A stretch of 23,291 nucleotides of DNA from a virus. The stretch spans positions 1 through 23,291 of IMG/VR virus record IMGVR_UViG_3300034168_000834; one strand, given 5' to 3'. The notes under the pieces are model-generated. The model was not told where the DNA came from, did no database searches, and worked only from the letters and a program-made list of their open reading frames with translations. Positions 6,446 to 14,408 of the stretch are shown here, one piece after another. The position numbers and the translations under genes were made by a program. Position 1 is the first letter of the stretch. Every line of letters begins with the position of its first letter.

Positions 6446-7615
6446 ATGGCAACAGTAGGTGTTAATGGATGGCGTTTCCCAAGTTACTCGGACTCACCCG
6501 ACGTACCTAGGGACCTTGGTATTTTAGGCGCAGACATTGCTGCATTTATTGCTGCAAACCCTGGCCCACAAGGAATAGCAGGCCCTGCTAACGTGTTAAG
6601 CGTAGCAGCAACAAATACACTTAATCCTGGACAAAGTGCCACCGTAACTATCAGTGGAACATCTCCTGCACAATCTTTAACATTCAATATACCAAGAGGC
6701 CAAGACGGAATTCTTGGCGGCCCAGGACCCTCTAACGTATTATCAATTGGAACTGTTACTGCAGGAGTAAGTGCATCTGCAACAATTACAGGAACTTCTC
6801 CATCCCAAGTATTAAATTTAGTTTTACCAAAAGGTGATACAGGCGCAACAGGCGCAGCTGGCACTAACGGAACTAACGGTGCTGTTGGAGCACCTGGACC
6901 TAAAGGAGATGCAGCCGCAACCATAACAGTTAACTCAACTTCAACATCCCTACCAGGATCAAACGCAGTAGTTACAAATAGTGGAACCTCCAGCAATGTT
7001 CTTTTAGATTTTGTAATTCCACGTGGCGCAGACGGAGCACCTGGAGCAGACGGAGCACCTGGCGCAGACGGAGCACCTGGAGCACCTGGAGCACCTGGAG
7101 CAAATGGTACCAATGCCGTTATAGATCCAATTACTACAAGAATTTCATTAAACTATGGAGCAACAGACTTATCTCCAGTCGGAGTAAATTCAAACTGGTT
7201 CCCCTTAACAAATAATACATTTAGCTTGGGCCTTATAGGTCCTCTAAATGCTGGTACTGATCGTGTAACAAGAGGCTGGAAAAATATATATTCAAATAAT
7301 AACGCCACAACAATTTCTGATGCAAGAACAAAAGAAAATGTAGTAACCTCTGACCTCGGGCTAGACTTTATAAATAATTTGCATCCCGTTAAGTATAATA
7401 AAATTGAAGGAAACAGAACACATTATGGTCTAATTGCACAAGAAGTTAAATCAGTATTAGATGCTTCTGGAGTTGCCGATTTTGGCGGCTGGCTAATATC
7501 TGATGTTAATGACTTAGAAGGAACACAGGCATTAAGATATGAAGAGTTTATTTCACCATTAATTAAAGCGGTACAAGAACTTACAGCAAGAGTAAAATCA
7601 CTAGAAGAAAAGTAG
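6446..7615 (+). CDS. Collagen-like tail fibre with C-terminal S74 chaperone/autoprotease domain
   Basis: The 389-aa protein has alternating modules. About residues 35-205 hold three beta-type modules, each ending in a phrase like FNIPRG, interrupted by Gly-X-Y tracts. The longest tracts are nine triplets at about residues 129-155 and ten triplets at about 194-223, the second built on GADGAP and with Pro in the Y position. Residues 291-389 form an intramolecular chaperone of the peptidase S74 family. The Ser-Lys dyad is S291 and K296 in SDARTKENV, followed by INNLHPVKY and HYGLIAQEV; a C-terminal coiled coil (AVQELTARVKSLEEK) ends it. In known relatives this domain trimerises the fibre and then cuts itself off just before the Ser. 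The Gly-X-Pro-Gly tracts are typical prolyl 4-hydroxylase targets, and the gene directly follows the oxygenase operon. Confidence 0.9.
   Translation: MATVGVNGWRFPSYSDSPDVPRDLGILGADIAAFIAANPGPQGIAGPANVLSVAATNTLNPGQSATVTISGTSPAQSLTFNIPRGQDGILGGPGPSNVLSIGTVTAGVSASATITGTSPSQVLNLVLPKGDTGATGAAGTNGTNGAVGAPGPKGDAAATITVNSTSTSLPGSNAVVTNSGTSSNVLLDFVIPRGADGAPGADGAPGADGAPGAPGAPGANGTNAVIDPITTRISLNYGATDLSPVGVNSNWFPLTNNTFSLGLIGPLNAGTDRVTRGWKNIYSNNNATTISDARTKENVVTSDLGLDFINNLHPVKYNKIEGNRTHYGLIAQEVKSVLDASGVADFGGWLISDVNDLEGTQALRYEEFISPLIKAVQELTARVKSLEEK
7025..7096 (+). repeat. 18-bp/9-bp tandem repeat encoding GADGAP/GAP triplets
   Basis: Three 18-bp units (7025-7042, 7043-7060, 7061-7078) differ at only one base and are followed by two 9-bp units (7079-7096). 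They encode Gly-Ala-Asp-Gly-Ala-Pro and Gly-Ala-Pro. The unit keeps the Gly-X-Y register, so expansion or contraction would lengthen or shorten the triple helix without a frameshift. Confidence 0.9.
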
Positions 7616-7622
7616 GTTTGGG

Positions 7623-9428
7623 ATGTCATACAAAAGCGTAGTCTTAAATGACCACCCAACATCATTTTATTTATTAGACGAAGTTACATCAGGAGATGCA
7701 ACATCTTACACAGGATTAATTTCTCAATTTGCAACTTATCAACAATTAAAAGATAGCGGTCTTACATACTCTGCATTAAGCGGGCTACCAGTTTACGACT
7801 ACTCTGGAAATATAAATAATGGATACGCAGTAAATGCATCAACAAAAGAATTAATGCCTTTAATTTCTGGCGGGATCAGGGGCACACAGATCCTCCCATA
7901 TACAGCAATTCATTATATTTCTAAGGGAATTGCAAACGAACATAATGCCGACGACTCTTTTACAATTGAAGCTTGGTGCGTTCTTCCTCCAACTGAAAGC
8001 GACATAACAATAGTTGCAGACACATCAATAAATGCAGGTATTTTTTACAAAAATGGAAACATTGTTTTTAAAGTTGGATCAAGCGAAACTCAATATACTG
8101 CATCTAAAACAGAGTCCCTTTACGTAGTTGGTATATTTCAAAATGCATCAATCTCTCTTTATGTAAACGGATCCATTGTTGACACAGCTTCAGTAGATGG
8201 ATATAGATTTTCCAACTCATCTATTGATTTTAAAACAGGACCAGCAGATGGAAAATTTGTTATTGACTGTGTGGGATTTTATAACTTTAATCTTTCCCCA
8301 AATCAAATTAAGCAACACTACCTTGAGGGAATAAAAGAAATTAATCCATCTCAAATCGTTAATGCTGACGGTGGATATATGTTTAGCATGAACTCCTCTG
8401 CAATTAAACCAAAGTTTAAATTTTCTTATCCGCTATCAAGATCCTGGGCAGATGTATCTGCAAGCGGAATGTCTTTGTCTAATGATGGATCTTATTTATA
8501 TTTACCAGAAACCACCGACCCAGTTGCAGTAAGCCATTCTTTTACAGATTATTTTATTGTTCCTGATTATTTAGACATATCTACCAGCCAAATATACTGG
8601 TCTAATGATGTAAAAGGAATTAAGGTTGAGGTAAGAATAGATGGGGCGGAATGGGAAGAATGTAAAAATGGAAGTCCCCTCCCATACTATAATAAAAATG
8701 ATAATCAGATAGCAGATATATTAGAGTTAAGAGTCACCATGTCATCAGATGACACAAGCAAGTATCAACCTATATTAAGAAATCTAGAGATATTGTTTTA
8801 TAGTTCAAAAAATTTTTATAGCGATAACTCTGGGTATTATGTATCATCAAATTTTGATTACGCCTTACCAAGAAACAATGGAAGAATTCTATCTTACAAT
8901 AAGAATAATGGATTAAAGATGCATAATGGGCATGGGTTTAGCTTAAACAATATACCAGATGTCAGATCAGTTGAAATGATATTCACTCCAGAATTAGGAG
9001 AAAATGTATTGGTATCTGCTTCTTCAAAAATATATGAATGGTCATCTTCTGGAGTTATATCTAAAACAGCAATTTCTTCAATATATGTAAATGGCATAAA
9101 TAGGACAGCCGAGACAAATGTTTTTGACTTTATGTCAGTAGGGCTTCCTCACCATGTTGTTATAACCTTTACCTCGGCTGCATCTAACTTAAAATTTAAT
9201 CAAAACCAGACAGATTCAAAATCAGGAATTGGAAGCATGTATAACAATTTGGCTATATATCAAGAGGCACTCACACAGGCCAAGATAGCTCAGCACTATC
9301 TGCTATATACAGGGAATATTGTAAAGGTTATAGATGACACCAGCATGACTATATTTGAGGCAACAAACGGGAATGACGCTACCTCATTTACATTGACTTC
9401 TGTAGAGCCGCTGTCAGTAAGTCTTTAA
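7623..9428 (+). CDS. Tail fibre/receptor-binding protein with two LamG-like domains
   Basis: The 601-aa protein has two concanavalin A/LamG-like jelly rolls. The first spans about residues 60-237 and includes FTIEAW, a LYVNGS strand and the closing QHYLEG. The second spans about residues 425-560 and includes VEMIF, IYVNG, HHVVITF and the closing QHYLLYTG. Such folds usually bind glycans and are common in tail fibres and receptor-binding proteins. The opening phrase VVLNDHPTSFYLLDE is typical of phage proteins of this kind. Between the domains (about 240-420) is a beta-rich linker with a SYPLSRSWADVSAS-like segment. No signal peptide or membrane segment is present. It starts 7 nt after the collagen-like gene and is probably co-transcribed with it. 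A receptor-binding or fibre-adaptor role is inferred from fold and position. Confidence 0.8.
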   Translation: MSYKSVVLNDHPTSFYLLDEVTSGDATSYTGLISQFATYQQLKDSGLTYSALSGLPVYDYSGNINNGYAVNASTKELMPLISGGIRGTQILPYTAIHYISKGIANEHNADDSFTIEAWCVLPPTESDITIVADTSINAGIFYKNGNIVFKVGSSETQYTASKTESLYVVGIFQNASISLYVNGSIVDTASVDGYRFSNSSIDFKTGPADGKFVIDCVGFYNFNLSPNQIKQHYLEGIKEINPSQIVNADGGYMFSMNSSAIKPKFKFSYPLSRSWADVSASGMSLSNDGSYLYLPETTDPVAVSHSFTDYFIVPDYLDISTSQIYWSNDVKGIKVEVRIDGAEWEECKNGSPLPYYNKNDNQIADILELRVTMSSDDTSKYQPILRNLEILFYSSKNFYSDNSGYYVSSNFDYALPRNNGRILSYNKNNGLKMHNGHGFSLNNIPDVRSVEMIFTPELGENVLVSASSKIYEWSSSGVISKTAISSIYVNGINRTAETNVFDFMSVGLPHHVVITFTSAASNLKFNQNQTDSKSGIGSMYNNLAIYQEALTQAKIAQHYLLYTGNIVKVIDDTSMTIFEATNGNDATSFTLTSVEPLSVSL

Positions 9429-9453
9429 TATTTGCAAAGGCATGGCATAAATC

Positions 9454-9482
9454 TGGACTTTGGTCTCAGATAATGGTATGAT
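9454..9482 (+). promoter_or_regulatory. Promoter upstream of the portal operon
   Basis: TGGACT (9454-9459, 4 of 6 matches to TTGACA), a 17-bp spacer and TATGAT (9477-9482) preceded by TGG form an extended -10 promoter. The ATG at 9491 is 8 nt beyond the -10, so transcripts would have almost no leader. It lies in the largest non-coding gap before the head genes. Confidence 0.5.
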
Positions 9483-9490
9483 TGTGGTCT

Positions 9491-9829
9491 ATGGATATCT
9501 TAAAGAAAAACACTAAAATTGTCGAAGAGACAACCCTTGGCATATACGTCTGGGAAATGCCTGATGGCAGATGGATTGGAGATGATGATGGCAATTTTCT
9601 TTCGATCACGGCAATCAAAGGCAATAGATCCAAAATCGATGCTTTGGCTAGAGAGGTTCGCTCATACGGTATTCATGAGGGCCAGCCTAAATTTCTTTCT
9701 GGAAGAAGAAAGATCAACAACGAAGAGCTTGAAGAGCAAGAACAAAGACTTAGATGGGGACTTCCCCCAGATCCATATGACATAGGAGTTTATAAAGACT
9801 CTGTATCAAGAGGCGGTAAAGTACAATGA
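9491..9829 (+). CDS. Small conserved phage protein upstream of portal, function unknown
   Basis: This 112-aa protein has no recognisable catalytic motif. It contains an aromatic/acidic N-terminal segment, IYVWEMPDGRWIGDDDGNF, then a helical segment, then FLSGRRKI and a Gln/Glu-rich helix ending in RWGLPPDPYDIG. From memory, short proteins with this kind of ending (PDPYDIG before the portal) occur in actinobacteriophages, but no function is assigned. I chose ATG 9491; the upstream in-frame TTG at 9482 shares its first base with the last base of the -10 and would not be in the mRNA. The gene overlaps the portal start in an ATGA arrangement, which suggests coupled translation and perhaps an assembly role near the portal or packaging machinery. 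Confidence 0.7.
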   Translation: MDILKKNTKIVEETTLGIYVWEMPDGRWIGDDDGNFLSITAIKGNRSKIDALAREVRSYGIHEGQPKFLSGRRKINNEELEEQEQRLRWGLPPDPYDIGVYKDSVSRGGKVQ

Positions 9830-11415
9830 CACGCAATATAGAAGTTTTAGAAGACGACAGCTCTTCCAATACAATTGACATTTCAAATACATCTGATTGG
9901 TTTCATTTTCAAAAAGCAGAAGAGTCAGAAGACCCATTTAAAATGGGCTTAGAAGAAATTAAAAAACTTAGAGGACTTGGAACAAACTTTAAGCGCAAAA
10001 TTAATCGTGATTTTTCAAAGGCTTTTGTAGGAGTCGACGGCGCAGGAACACAACAAAACCTTTTGCAGCAAGCAATTAGCGGATATGCTTTATTTGACCT
10101 TGTCGAGCCAACTTATAATTTAGAATATCTTTCAAAAATATATGAAGTTTCAACATACAATTACGCAGCAATTAATGCAAAGGTTTCTAATATTGTTGGT
10201 CTAGGATATATGTTTACTGAGACATCAAAAGCAAAAGATGCAATGGATGCCATAACCGATCAAAAGCAGGTCGACAGAGCACGTGCAAAAATTGATAGAA
10301 TTAAAACACAGTTAGATCGCTGGCTCGATGATTGCAACGAAGAGGAGTCATTTACAGAGACCCTTATAAAGGCCTACACGGACCTTGAGGCAACTGGAAA
10401 CGGCTACATAGAGGTTGGACGTACAACTGCTGGAGACATAGGCTACATAGGCCACATACCAGCCAAGACAATGCGTGTACGTAGATTACGTGATGGATTT
10501 ATTCAATTGCTTTATGGCAAGGCAGTCTATTTTAGAAATTTTGGAGACCTTGAAACACCAAGCCCAATTGCTGGTCAAGAAGATCGACCAAATGAAATTA
10601 TCCATTTAAAGAAGTACACTCCAATGAATAACTACTACGGAGTCCCAGACATTATTGCAGCACAGCAAGCGCTGGCAGGAAATGAATTTGCTGGCAGATA
10701 TAACTTAGACTACTTTGAAAACAAGGCGGTCCCAAGATATATTATTACAGTAAAGGGAGCAAAGCTTTCACCAGAGTCAGAAAGAAAATTGCTTGAATTT
10801 TTCCAGGTTGGGCTAAAAGGCAAGAATCACAGATCCCTTTATATTCCACTCCCAGCCGATACTCCAGACTCAAAGACTGAATTTAAGATGGAGCCAATTG
10901 AAGCAGGAGAACAAGAGTCTTCATTTAATATCTATCGTAAGTCTAATAGAGATGAAATCCTATTAGCTCACCGTGTTCCAATTAGCAAGATAGGTATTCC
11001 AGAAGGAATTAACCTAGCAGCTGCCAGAGATGCGGACAAGACATTTAAGGAACAGGTTTGCCGACCTTCACAGGATAGACTTGAAAAGAAATTAAATTAT
11101 TTAATTGCCGAAAAGACAGATGTCGTACAATTAAAATTTAACGAGCTTAGCCTTACTGATGAAGAGACTCAAAGCCGTATTGATGAAATTTATTTAAGAA
11201 TGCAGGTAATAACTCCAAACGAAGTTCGTATTAGAAAGAATATGACAACCGTTGACGGCGGGGACGAAATGGTAGATTTAAAGCCACAGCAGGTGGCTGA
11301 CCAGCAAGCAAAATCTACTGGAAATAAAAAGCGAGATCAGCAAAGATCCGCCAATGCCCCAGATAAAAGCGGAGAAGCCAGAAACCCCAAGGGCGATGGT
11401 CCAAAAGTCAAATAA
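9826..11415 (+). CDS. Phage portal protein
   Basis: The 529-aa protein has the length and layout of HK97/PBSX-type portals. A variable acidic N-terminus precedes LEYLSKIYEVSTYNYAAINA, where portals carry the wing entry helix. The TYTDLEATGNGYIEVGR-like region is followed by a beta-rich stretch with IIHLKKYTPMNNYYGVPDI, a FAGRYNLDYFENKAVPRYII strand-helix region, and LLAHRVPISKIGIPEG near residue 390. The C-terminus is Lys/Gln-rich and low in complexity. It would form the dodecameric ring at one capsid vertex through which DNA is packaged, and to which the connectors at 14409-16581 attach. No terminase gene is visible in the window, so that gene must lie outside it. Confidence 0.88.
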   Translation: MTRNIEVLEDDSSSNTIDISNTSDWFHFQKAEESEDPFKMGLEEIKKLRGLGTNFKRKINRDFSKAFVGVDGAGTQQNLLQQAISGYALFDLVEPTYNLEYLSKIYEVSTYNYAAINAKVSNIVGLGYMFTETSKAKDAMDAITDQKQVDRARAKIDRIKTQLDRWLDDCNEEESFTETLIKAYTDLEATGNGYIEVGRTTAGDIGYIGHIPAKTMRVRRLRDGFIQLLYGKAVYFRNFGDLETPSPIAGQEDRPNEIIHLKKYTPMNNYYGVPDIIAAQQALAGNEFAGRYNLDYFENKAVPRYIITVKGAKLSPESERKLLEFFQVGLKGKNHRSLYIPLPADTPDSKTEFKMEPIEAGEQESSFNIYRKSNRDEILLAHRVPISKIGIPEGINLAAARDADKTFKEQVCRPSQDRLEKKLNYLIAEKTDVVQLKFNELSLTDEETQSRIDEIYLRMQVITPNEVRIRKNMTTVDGGDEMVDLKPQQVADQQAKSTGNKKRDQQRSANAPDKSGEARNPKGDGPKVK

Positions 11416-11438
11416 GTTTAATCAACTGTTATTTGCGT

Positions 11439-11444
11439 TATAGT
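11439..11444 (+). promoter_or_regulatory. Possible -10 element upstream of the protease gene
   Basis: TATAGT lies 24 nt before ATG 11469 in the gap after the portal. No convincing -35 is seen and no Shine-Dalgarno precedes the ATG. It is a weak call, kept because the 53-bp gap is large for this genome and matches the spacing of the other promoters. Confidence 0.3.
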
Positions 11445-11468
11445 AGATAAACCACTAAAATTAACCAT

Positions 11469-12821
11469 ATGAACATTGAAAAAGGCCATTGGTCTAGTAA
11501 TGGCGAAAATCTACATTTGTCGATTCCGTTTACTAAGGTCAATCGAGAAAATAGAACTGTATCTGGTTTTGCAACATTAGACAATGTTGACCAGACAGGC
11601 GATGTAGTCACAGCAGAAGCAAGCGTAAAAGCTTTTGAAAACTTCAGAGGAAATCTCCGTGAGATGCATCAGTCAAATGCAGTTGGTAAAGTTGTTTCAT
11701 TCAAGCCAGAAACATACTACGACCAAAAATCTCAAACTTTTTACAATGGCGTTTATGTAACTTCATACATTTCAAAGGGTGCACAAGATACTTGGGAAAA
11801 AGTTCTTGATGGCACTCTTTCTGGTTTTTCAATTGGCGGAAAGATTAAAGAGTCAGACAACGAAGTTAACAAAGCAACAGGAGAAGCAGTCAGATTTATC
11901 AAGGACTACGATCTAGTTGAACTTTCAATTGTTGACTCACCAGCAAATGAGCTATGTAATATTTTGTCAATCGAAAAGGTTAACGGACAAATGATTTACA
12001 AAGGCCTTGCTACAAATGTAGTAACAGAAAATATTTTTTATTGCGAAGACAGCGACTCAGTGTTTATGTCTACAGAAAAAACTTTTGATTCACCTATATC
12101 TGGAAAACCAGCCTCGCTAATTGGTTGGGTAGAAAGTTCAGATATTAACAAGTCAAAAGAAATAGATAAGATTCTTGCTTCATTTAAGAAGTCAAGATTA
12201 CCGTTGCCTGAAACACAATTAGCAAAACAGGCAAACGTAGAAGGAGGTAATAAAATGTCAGATACAAACATTGATAATGTTGTAGAAGCTCCAGTAGCAG
12301 AAGCAGCAATCGAATCAACTGACGCAGTAGCCGTAGAAGCTCCAGCAGCAGATGAAGCAAATGTCGATCTTTTTGACAAATCATCAGAAGTTGCAGAAGT
12401 TGCAACTGAAGAAGCCTCTGCCGACAACGTTGAAAAAGCAGCCGATACAGTAGAAGTTATGGTTGATGAACCTGATTTTGCAAAAATGTTAGGCGATCTC
12501 AAAGGCTTTTTCGCAGAGACACTCACAAAAGCTACAGAAGCAAATGCTGCACAAGTTACAGAGATTAAGACATCTGTAGAAGCTTTCAGCAAAAGCGTCG
12601 ACGATAGAATTTCTGAGTTGGCAGAAAAGCACAGCGCACTTAGTGCTGCTGTGACAGAAATAAAGGGCACCATTGATGGTGTTCAAAAGCAGGTTGATGC
12701 CGTAGAAGGCGATACCGCAATTAAGAAGTCCTCTGACCTTGGCGGGTCTGAGGTATTTACCAAATCAAAATCAAAATGGTCTGGAGCTTTCCTCGGTTCC
12801 GTAAATGAAATCTTTAACTAA
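11469..12821 (+). CDS. Prohead protease fused to scaffold domain
   Basis: This 450-aa protein has two parts. Residues 1-180 are an HK97-type prohead protease: ATLDNVDQTGDVV, catalytic H67 in the LREMHQS segment, catalytic S121 in SGFSIGG, and the closing ELSIVDSPAN. Residues about 260-450 are Ala/Glu/Val-rich with heptad-like helices and look like an internal scaffold. A less conserved linker lies between. In known systems the scaffold guides capsid assembly and the protease then digests it. A perfect Shine-Dalgarno and in-frame ATG inside the gene (12241-12257) would also yield the scaffold alone. The major capsid gene follows 21 bp later. The protease assignment is strong; the scaffold assignment rests on composition and context. 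Confidence 0.85.
   Translation: MNIEKGHWSSNGENLHLSIPFTKVNRENRTVSGFATLDNVDQTGDVVTAEASVKAFENFRGNLREMHQSNAVGKVVSFKPETYYDQKSQTFYNGVYVTSYISKGAQDTWEKVLDGTLSGFSIGGKIKESDNEVNKATGEAVRFIKDYDLVELSIVDSPANELCNILSIEKVNGQMIYKGLATNVVTENIFYCEDSDSVFMSTEKTFDSPISGKPASLIGWVESSDINKSKEIDKILASFKKSRLPLPETQLAKQANVEGGNKMSDTNIDNVVEAPVAEAAIESTDAVAVEAPAADEANVDLFDKSSEVAEVATEEASADNVEKAADTVEVMVDEPDFAKMLGDLKGFFAETLTKATEANAAQVTEIKTSVEAFSKSVDDRISELAEKHSALSAAVTEIKGTIDGVQKQVDAVEGDTAIKKSSDLGGSEVFTKSKSKWSGAFLGSVNEIFN
12255..12821 (+). CDS. Nested scaffold protein (internal start in the protease gene)
   Basis: Inside the protease gene, AAGGAGGT (12241-12248), the best Shine-Dalgarno match in the window, is followed after 6 nt by an in-frame ATG (12255). 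The product would be a 188-aa protein starting MSDTNIDN and consisting only of the acidic, Ala/Val-rich, coiled-coil-prone scaffold region. This copies the logic of lambda C/Nu3, where the scaffold is made separately from the 3' part of the protease gene to give excess scaffold over protease. Evidence is the ribosome binding site and the domain boundary. Confidence 0.6.
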   Translation: MSDTNIDNVVEAPVAEAAIESTDAVAVEAPAADEANVDLFDKSSEVAEVATEEASADNVEKAADTVEVMVDEPDFAKMLGDLKGFFAETLTKATEANAAQVTEIKTSVEAFSKSVDDRISELAEKHSALSAAVTEIKGTIDGVQKQVDAVEGDTAIKKSSDLGGSEVFTKSKSKWSGAFLGSVNEIFN

Positions 12822-12842
12822 AATAAGGTAGGTGAAATAAAA

Positions 12843-13892
12843 ATGAGTAATGAATTATTAGAAAAGGCCGCAGCAGCTGGTACAACAGTATCAACTGGTT
12901 TCGGTTCTTCAACAGGTGGTTCAGGCGTTCATGTTGCTTCAGAAAATGGCAACGGTGGACTTCTAAACCCAGAACAATCAGCAAGATTCTTGGACTATAT
13001 GTTCGATGCTACCGTAATTGGTAAAGTTGCACGTACGGTTCGTATGAAATCAGACACAACAGAAATTGATCGTATGTCAGTAGGAGAAAAGCTTGTAAAG
13101 CTTGCATCCGAAGGAGAAAACACAGCCATAAACCAAGGCGTAACATTCTCAAAGATCTCTCTCACAACAAAGAAGCTCCGCATGGACTGGGAACTTTCAA
13201 CTGAGTCTCTAGAAGACAACATCGAAGGTGCAGATCTTGAAGATCATATTGCACGTATGATGGCAACACAAGCTGGAAATGACATCGAAGATCTTATTCT
13301 TAACGGTGACACATCACTTTCAGCCGATGCTCTGTACAAGTCATTTGACGGTGCAGTTAAGAAGGCAAAGACACATGGTCGCGTAGTAGATGCAGCAGGT
13401 GCGGGAATTTCCCGTGAGATCTTCAACAAGGCTCTTAAGGCAATGCCACGTAAGTACAAGCAACGTCGTACAGACCTTCGCTTCCTTTCTGGATCAAACT
13501 TGATCCAAGATTACTTGTTCTCTAACTCACAGAACATTCAGAACGTTACTCCACAAGATATTGCCTCTGGCATTATCCGTGGCGATGTTCCTGTTCTTGG
13601 AGGTCCAGCAGGATATGTAGCTCCATACGCATTTGGTATTCCAATCATTGAAGTTCCATTGCTTCCTGAGACACAGACAGGTACATACGCAACCCCATCA
13701 GGTTCACACGGAGACGTCCACTTGACATTCCCAAATAACGTAGTTATTGGTATCAAGCGTGATGTAACTGTTTACCGCTTCTTCCAGCCACGTAAGGACA
13801 CAATTGAGTACACAATGTATACTCGTGTTGGCGTTCAAATCGAGCAGGCAGACGCTTGGGTCGTTGTAAAGAACGTTAAGGTTGCTTCTTAA
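12843..13892 (+). CDS. Major capsid protein, HK97 fold
   Basis: This 349-aa protein has HK97-type features: a flexible Gly/Ser-rich N-arm (about residues 10-38), LLNPEQSARFLDYMFDATVI leading into the E-loop region, KKLRMDWELSTESLEDNIEGADLE around the spine helix, ATQAGNDIEDLILNGDTS, and a C-terminal beta segment with GIKRDVTVYRFFQPRKDT and YTMYTRVGVQIEQADAWVVV. It would form the capsid shell. Arg codons are almost all CGT/CGC here, against AGA in the other genes, and the gene is followed directly by a strong terminator, both consistent with very high expression. A purine-rich AAGGTAGGTG lies about 8 nt before the ATG. There is no separate 100-residue N-terminal scaffold delta domain, consistent with scaffold being supplied by the preceding gene. 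Confidence 0.93.
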   Translation: MSNELLEKAAAAGTTVSTGFGSSTGGSGVHVASENGNGGLLNPEQSARFLDYMFDATVIGKVARTVRMKSDTTEIDRMSVGEKLVKLASEGENTAINQGVTFSKISLTTKKLRMDWELSTESLEDNIEGADLEDHIARMMATQAGNDIEDLILNGDTSLSADALYKSFDGAVKKAKTHGRVVDAAGAGISREIFNKALKAMPRKYKQRRTDLRFLSGSNLIQDYLFSNSQNIQNVTPQDIASGIIRGDVPVLGGPAGYVAPYAFGIPIIEVPLLPETQTGTYATPSGSHGDVHLTFPNNVVIGIKRDVTVYRFFQPRKDTIEYTMYTRVGVQIEQADAWVVVKNVKVAS

Positions 13893-13918
13893 TTAATTAA
13901 GAATTAGACTACAGAAAG

Positions 13919-13944
13919 GCCCCCAATTAATTTTGGGGGCTTTT
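13919..13944 (+). terminator. Rho-independent terminator after the major capsid gene
   Basis: GCCCCCAA (13919-13926), loop TTAATT, TTGGGGGC (13933-13940) and TTTT (13941-13944) form a GC-rich stem with a T tract. It ends the capsid transcript 27 bp after the stop. Its stem is almost the same as that of the terminator after the major tail protein. Confidence 0.9.
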
Positions 13945-13969
13945 CATTTAAATTTAACAATGCTATAAT
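13941..13969 (+). promoter_or_regulatory. Extended -10 promoter of the connector operon
   Basis: TGC plus a perfect TATAAT (13964-13969) with a weaker -35 TTTTCA (13941-13946) at 17-bp spacing. The -35 overlaps the T tract of the preceding terminator. A Shine-Dalgarno AAGGAG (13985-13990) then leads to ATG 14000. Confidence 0.65.
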
Positions 13970-13999
13970 TAAAGGACCTAGAAAAAGGAGAAATAAAAT

Positions 14000-14392
14000 A
14001 TGTCGTTTGACACATTAAAGGTGGCTGAATTAAAAGTAATTGCAACAGATTTTGCAGTTGATACAGAAGGCCTAAAGAACAAAAAAGACATTATTGCAGC
14101 TCTAGCAGAAGAAGGCGTTACCTGGAGTGTATATCAAAGTACGGTAGAGGCAATTGAAAGAGACACAGAAGAAATTGAAATTCTTCCAAAGTTTGATCCA
14201 AAAGCGCAACCAGAAGATACCCTGCTTGTAAGAATGACAAGAGATAATCACAGATACGATATCCACGGATATACCTTTACAAAAGATCATCCTTTTATAG
14301 CAATGTCTGAAGATGATGCTCAAAAAATCTTTGATACAGAGGAGGGTTTTCGTTTAGCGACACCAAAGGAAGTTCAAGACTTCTATAACTAA
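14000..14392 (+). CDS. SAP-like domain protein, probable head or head-tail protein
   Basis: This 130-aa protein begins with a helix-extended-helix of the SAP/HeH type at about residues 5-38 (LKVAELKVIATDF, then GLKNKKDIIAALAEEGV). A beta-rich C-terminal part holds RYDIHGYTFTKDHPFIAM and EEGFRLATPKEVQDFY. The second part resembles small proteins found just after the capsid gene in actinobacteriophages, from memory; their exact role is not settled. A minor head decoration or connector-associated role is likely from position. It has its own promoter and strong Shine-Dalgarno and heads the connector operon. SAP-like domains often bind nucleic acid, but here that is only a possibility. Confidence 0.75.
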   Translation: MSFDTLKVAELKVIATDFAVDTEGLKNKKDIIAALAEEGVTWSVYQSTVEAIERDTEEIEILPKFDPKAQPEDTLLVRMTRDNHRYDIHGYTFTKDHPFIAMSEDDAQKIFDTEEGFRLATPKEVQDFYN

Positions 14393-14408
14393 ACGTTAAC
14401 ATAAGTTG

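Noticed and set aside
6484-7113. Long minus-strand reading frame opposite the collagen-like gene
   Set aside because: It is rich in Ala-Pro-Gly because it mirrors the GAP/GAD repeats; it has no ribosome binding site and lies against a clear + strand gene.
1-9428. Diversity-generating retroelement acting on the fibre genes
   Set aside because: No reverse transcriptase or template/variable repeat pair was seen in the window, and the only repeats are in-frame protein repeats.
12038-12673. 211-codon minus-strand frame opposite the scaffold
   Set aside because: Ser/Ala-rich shadow of the Ala/Glu/Val-rich scaffold, with no promoter or Shine-Dalgarno; all real genes here are on the + strand.
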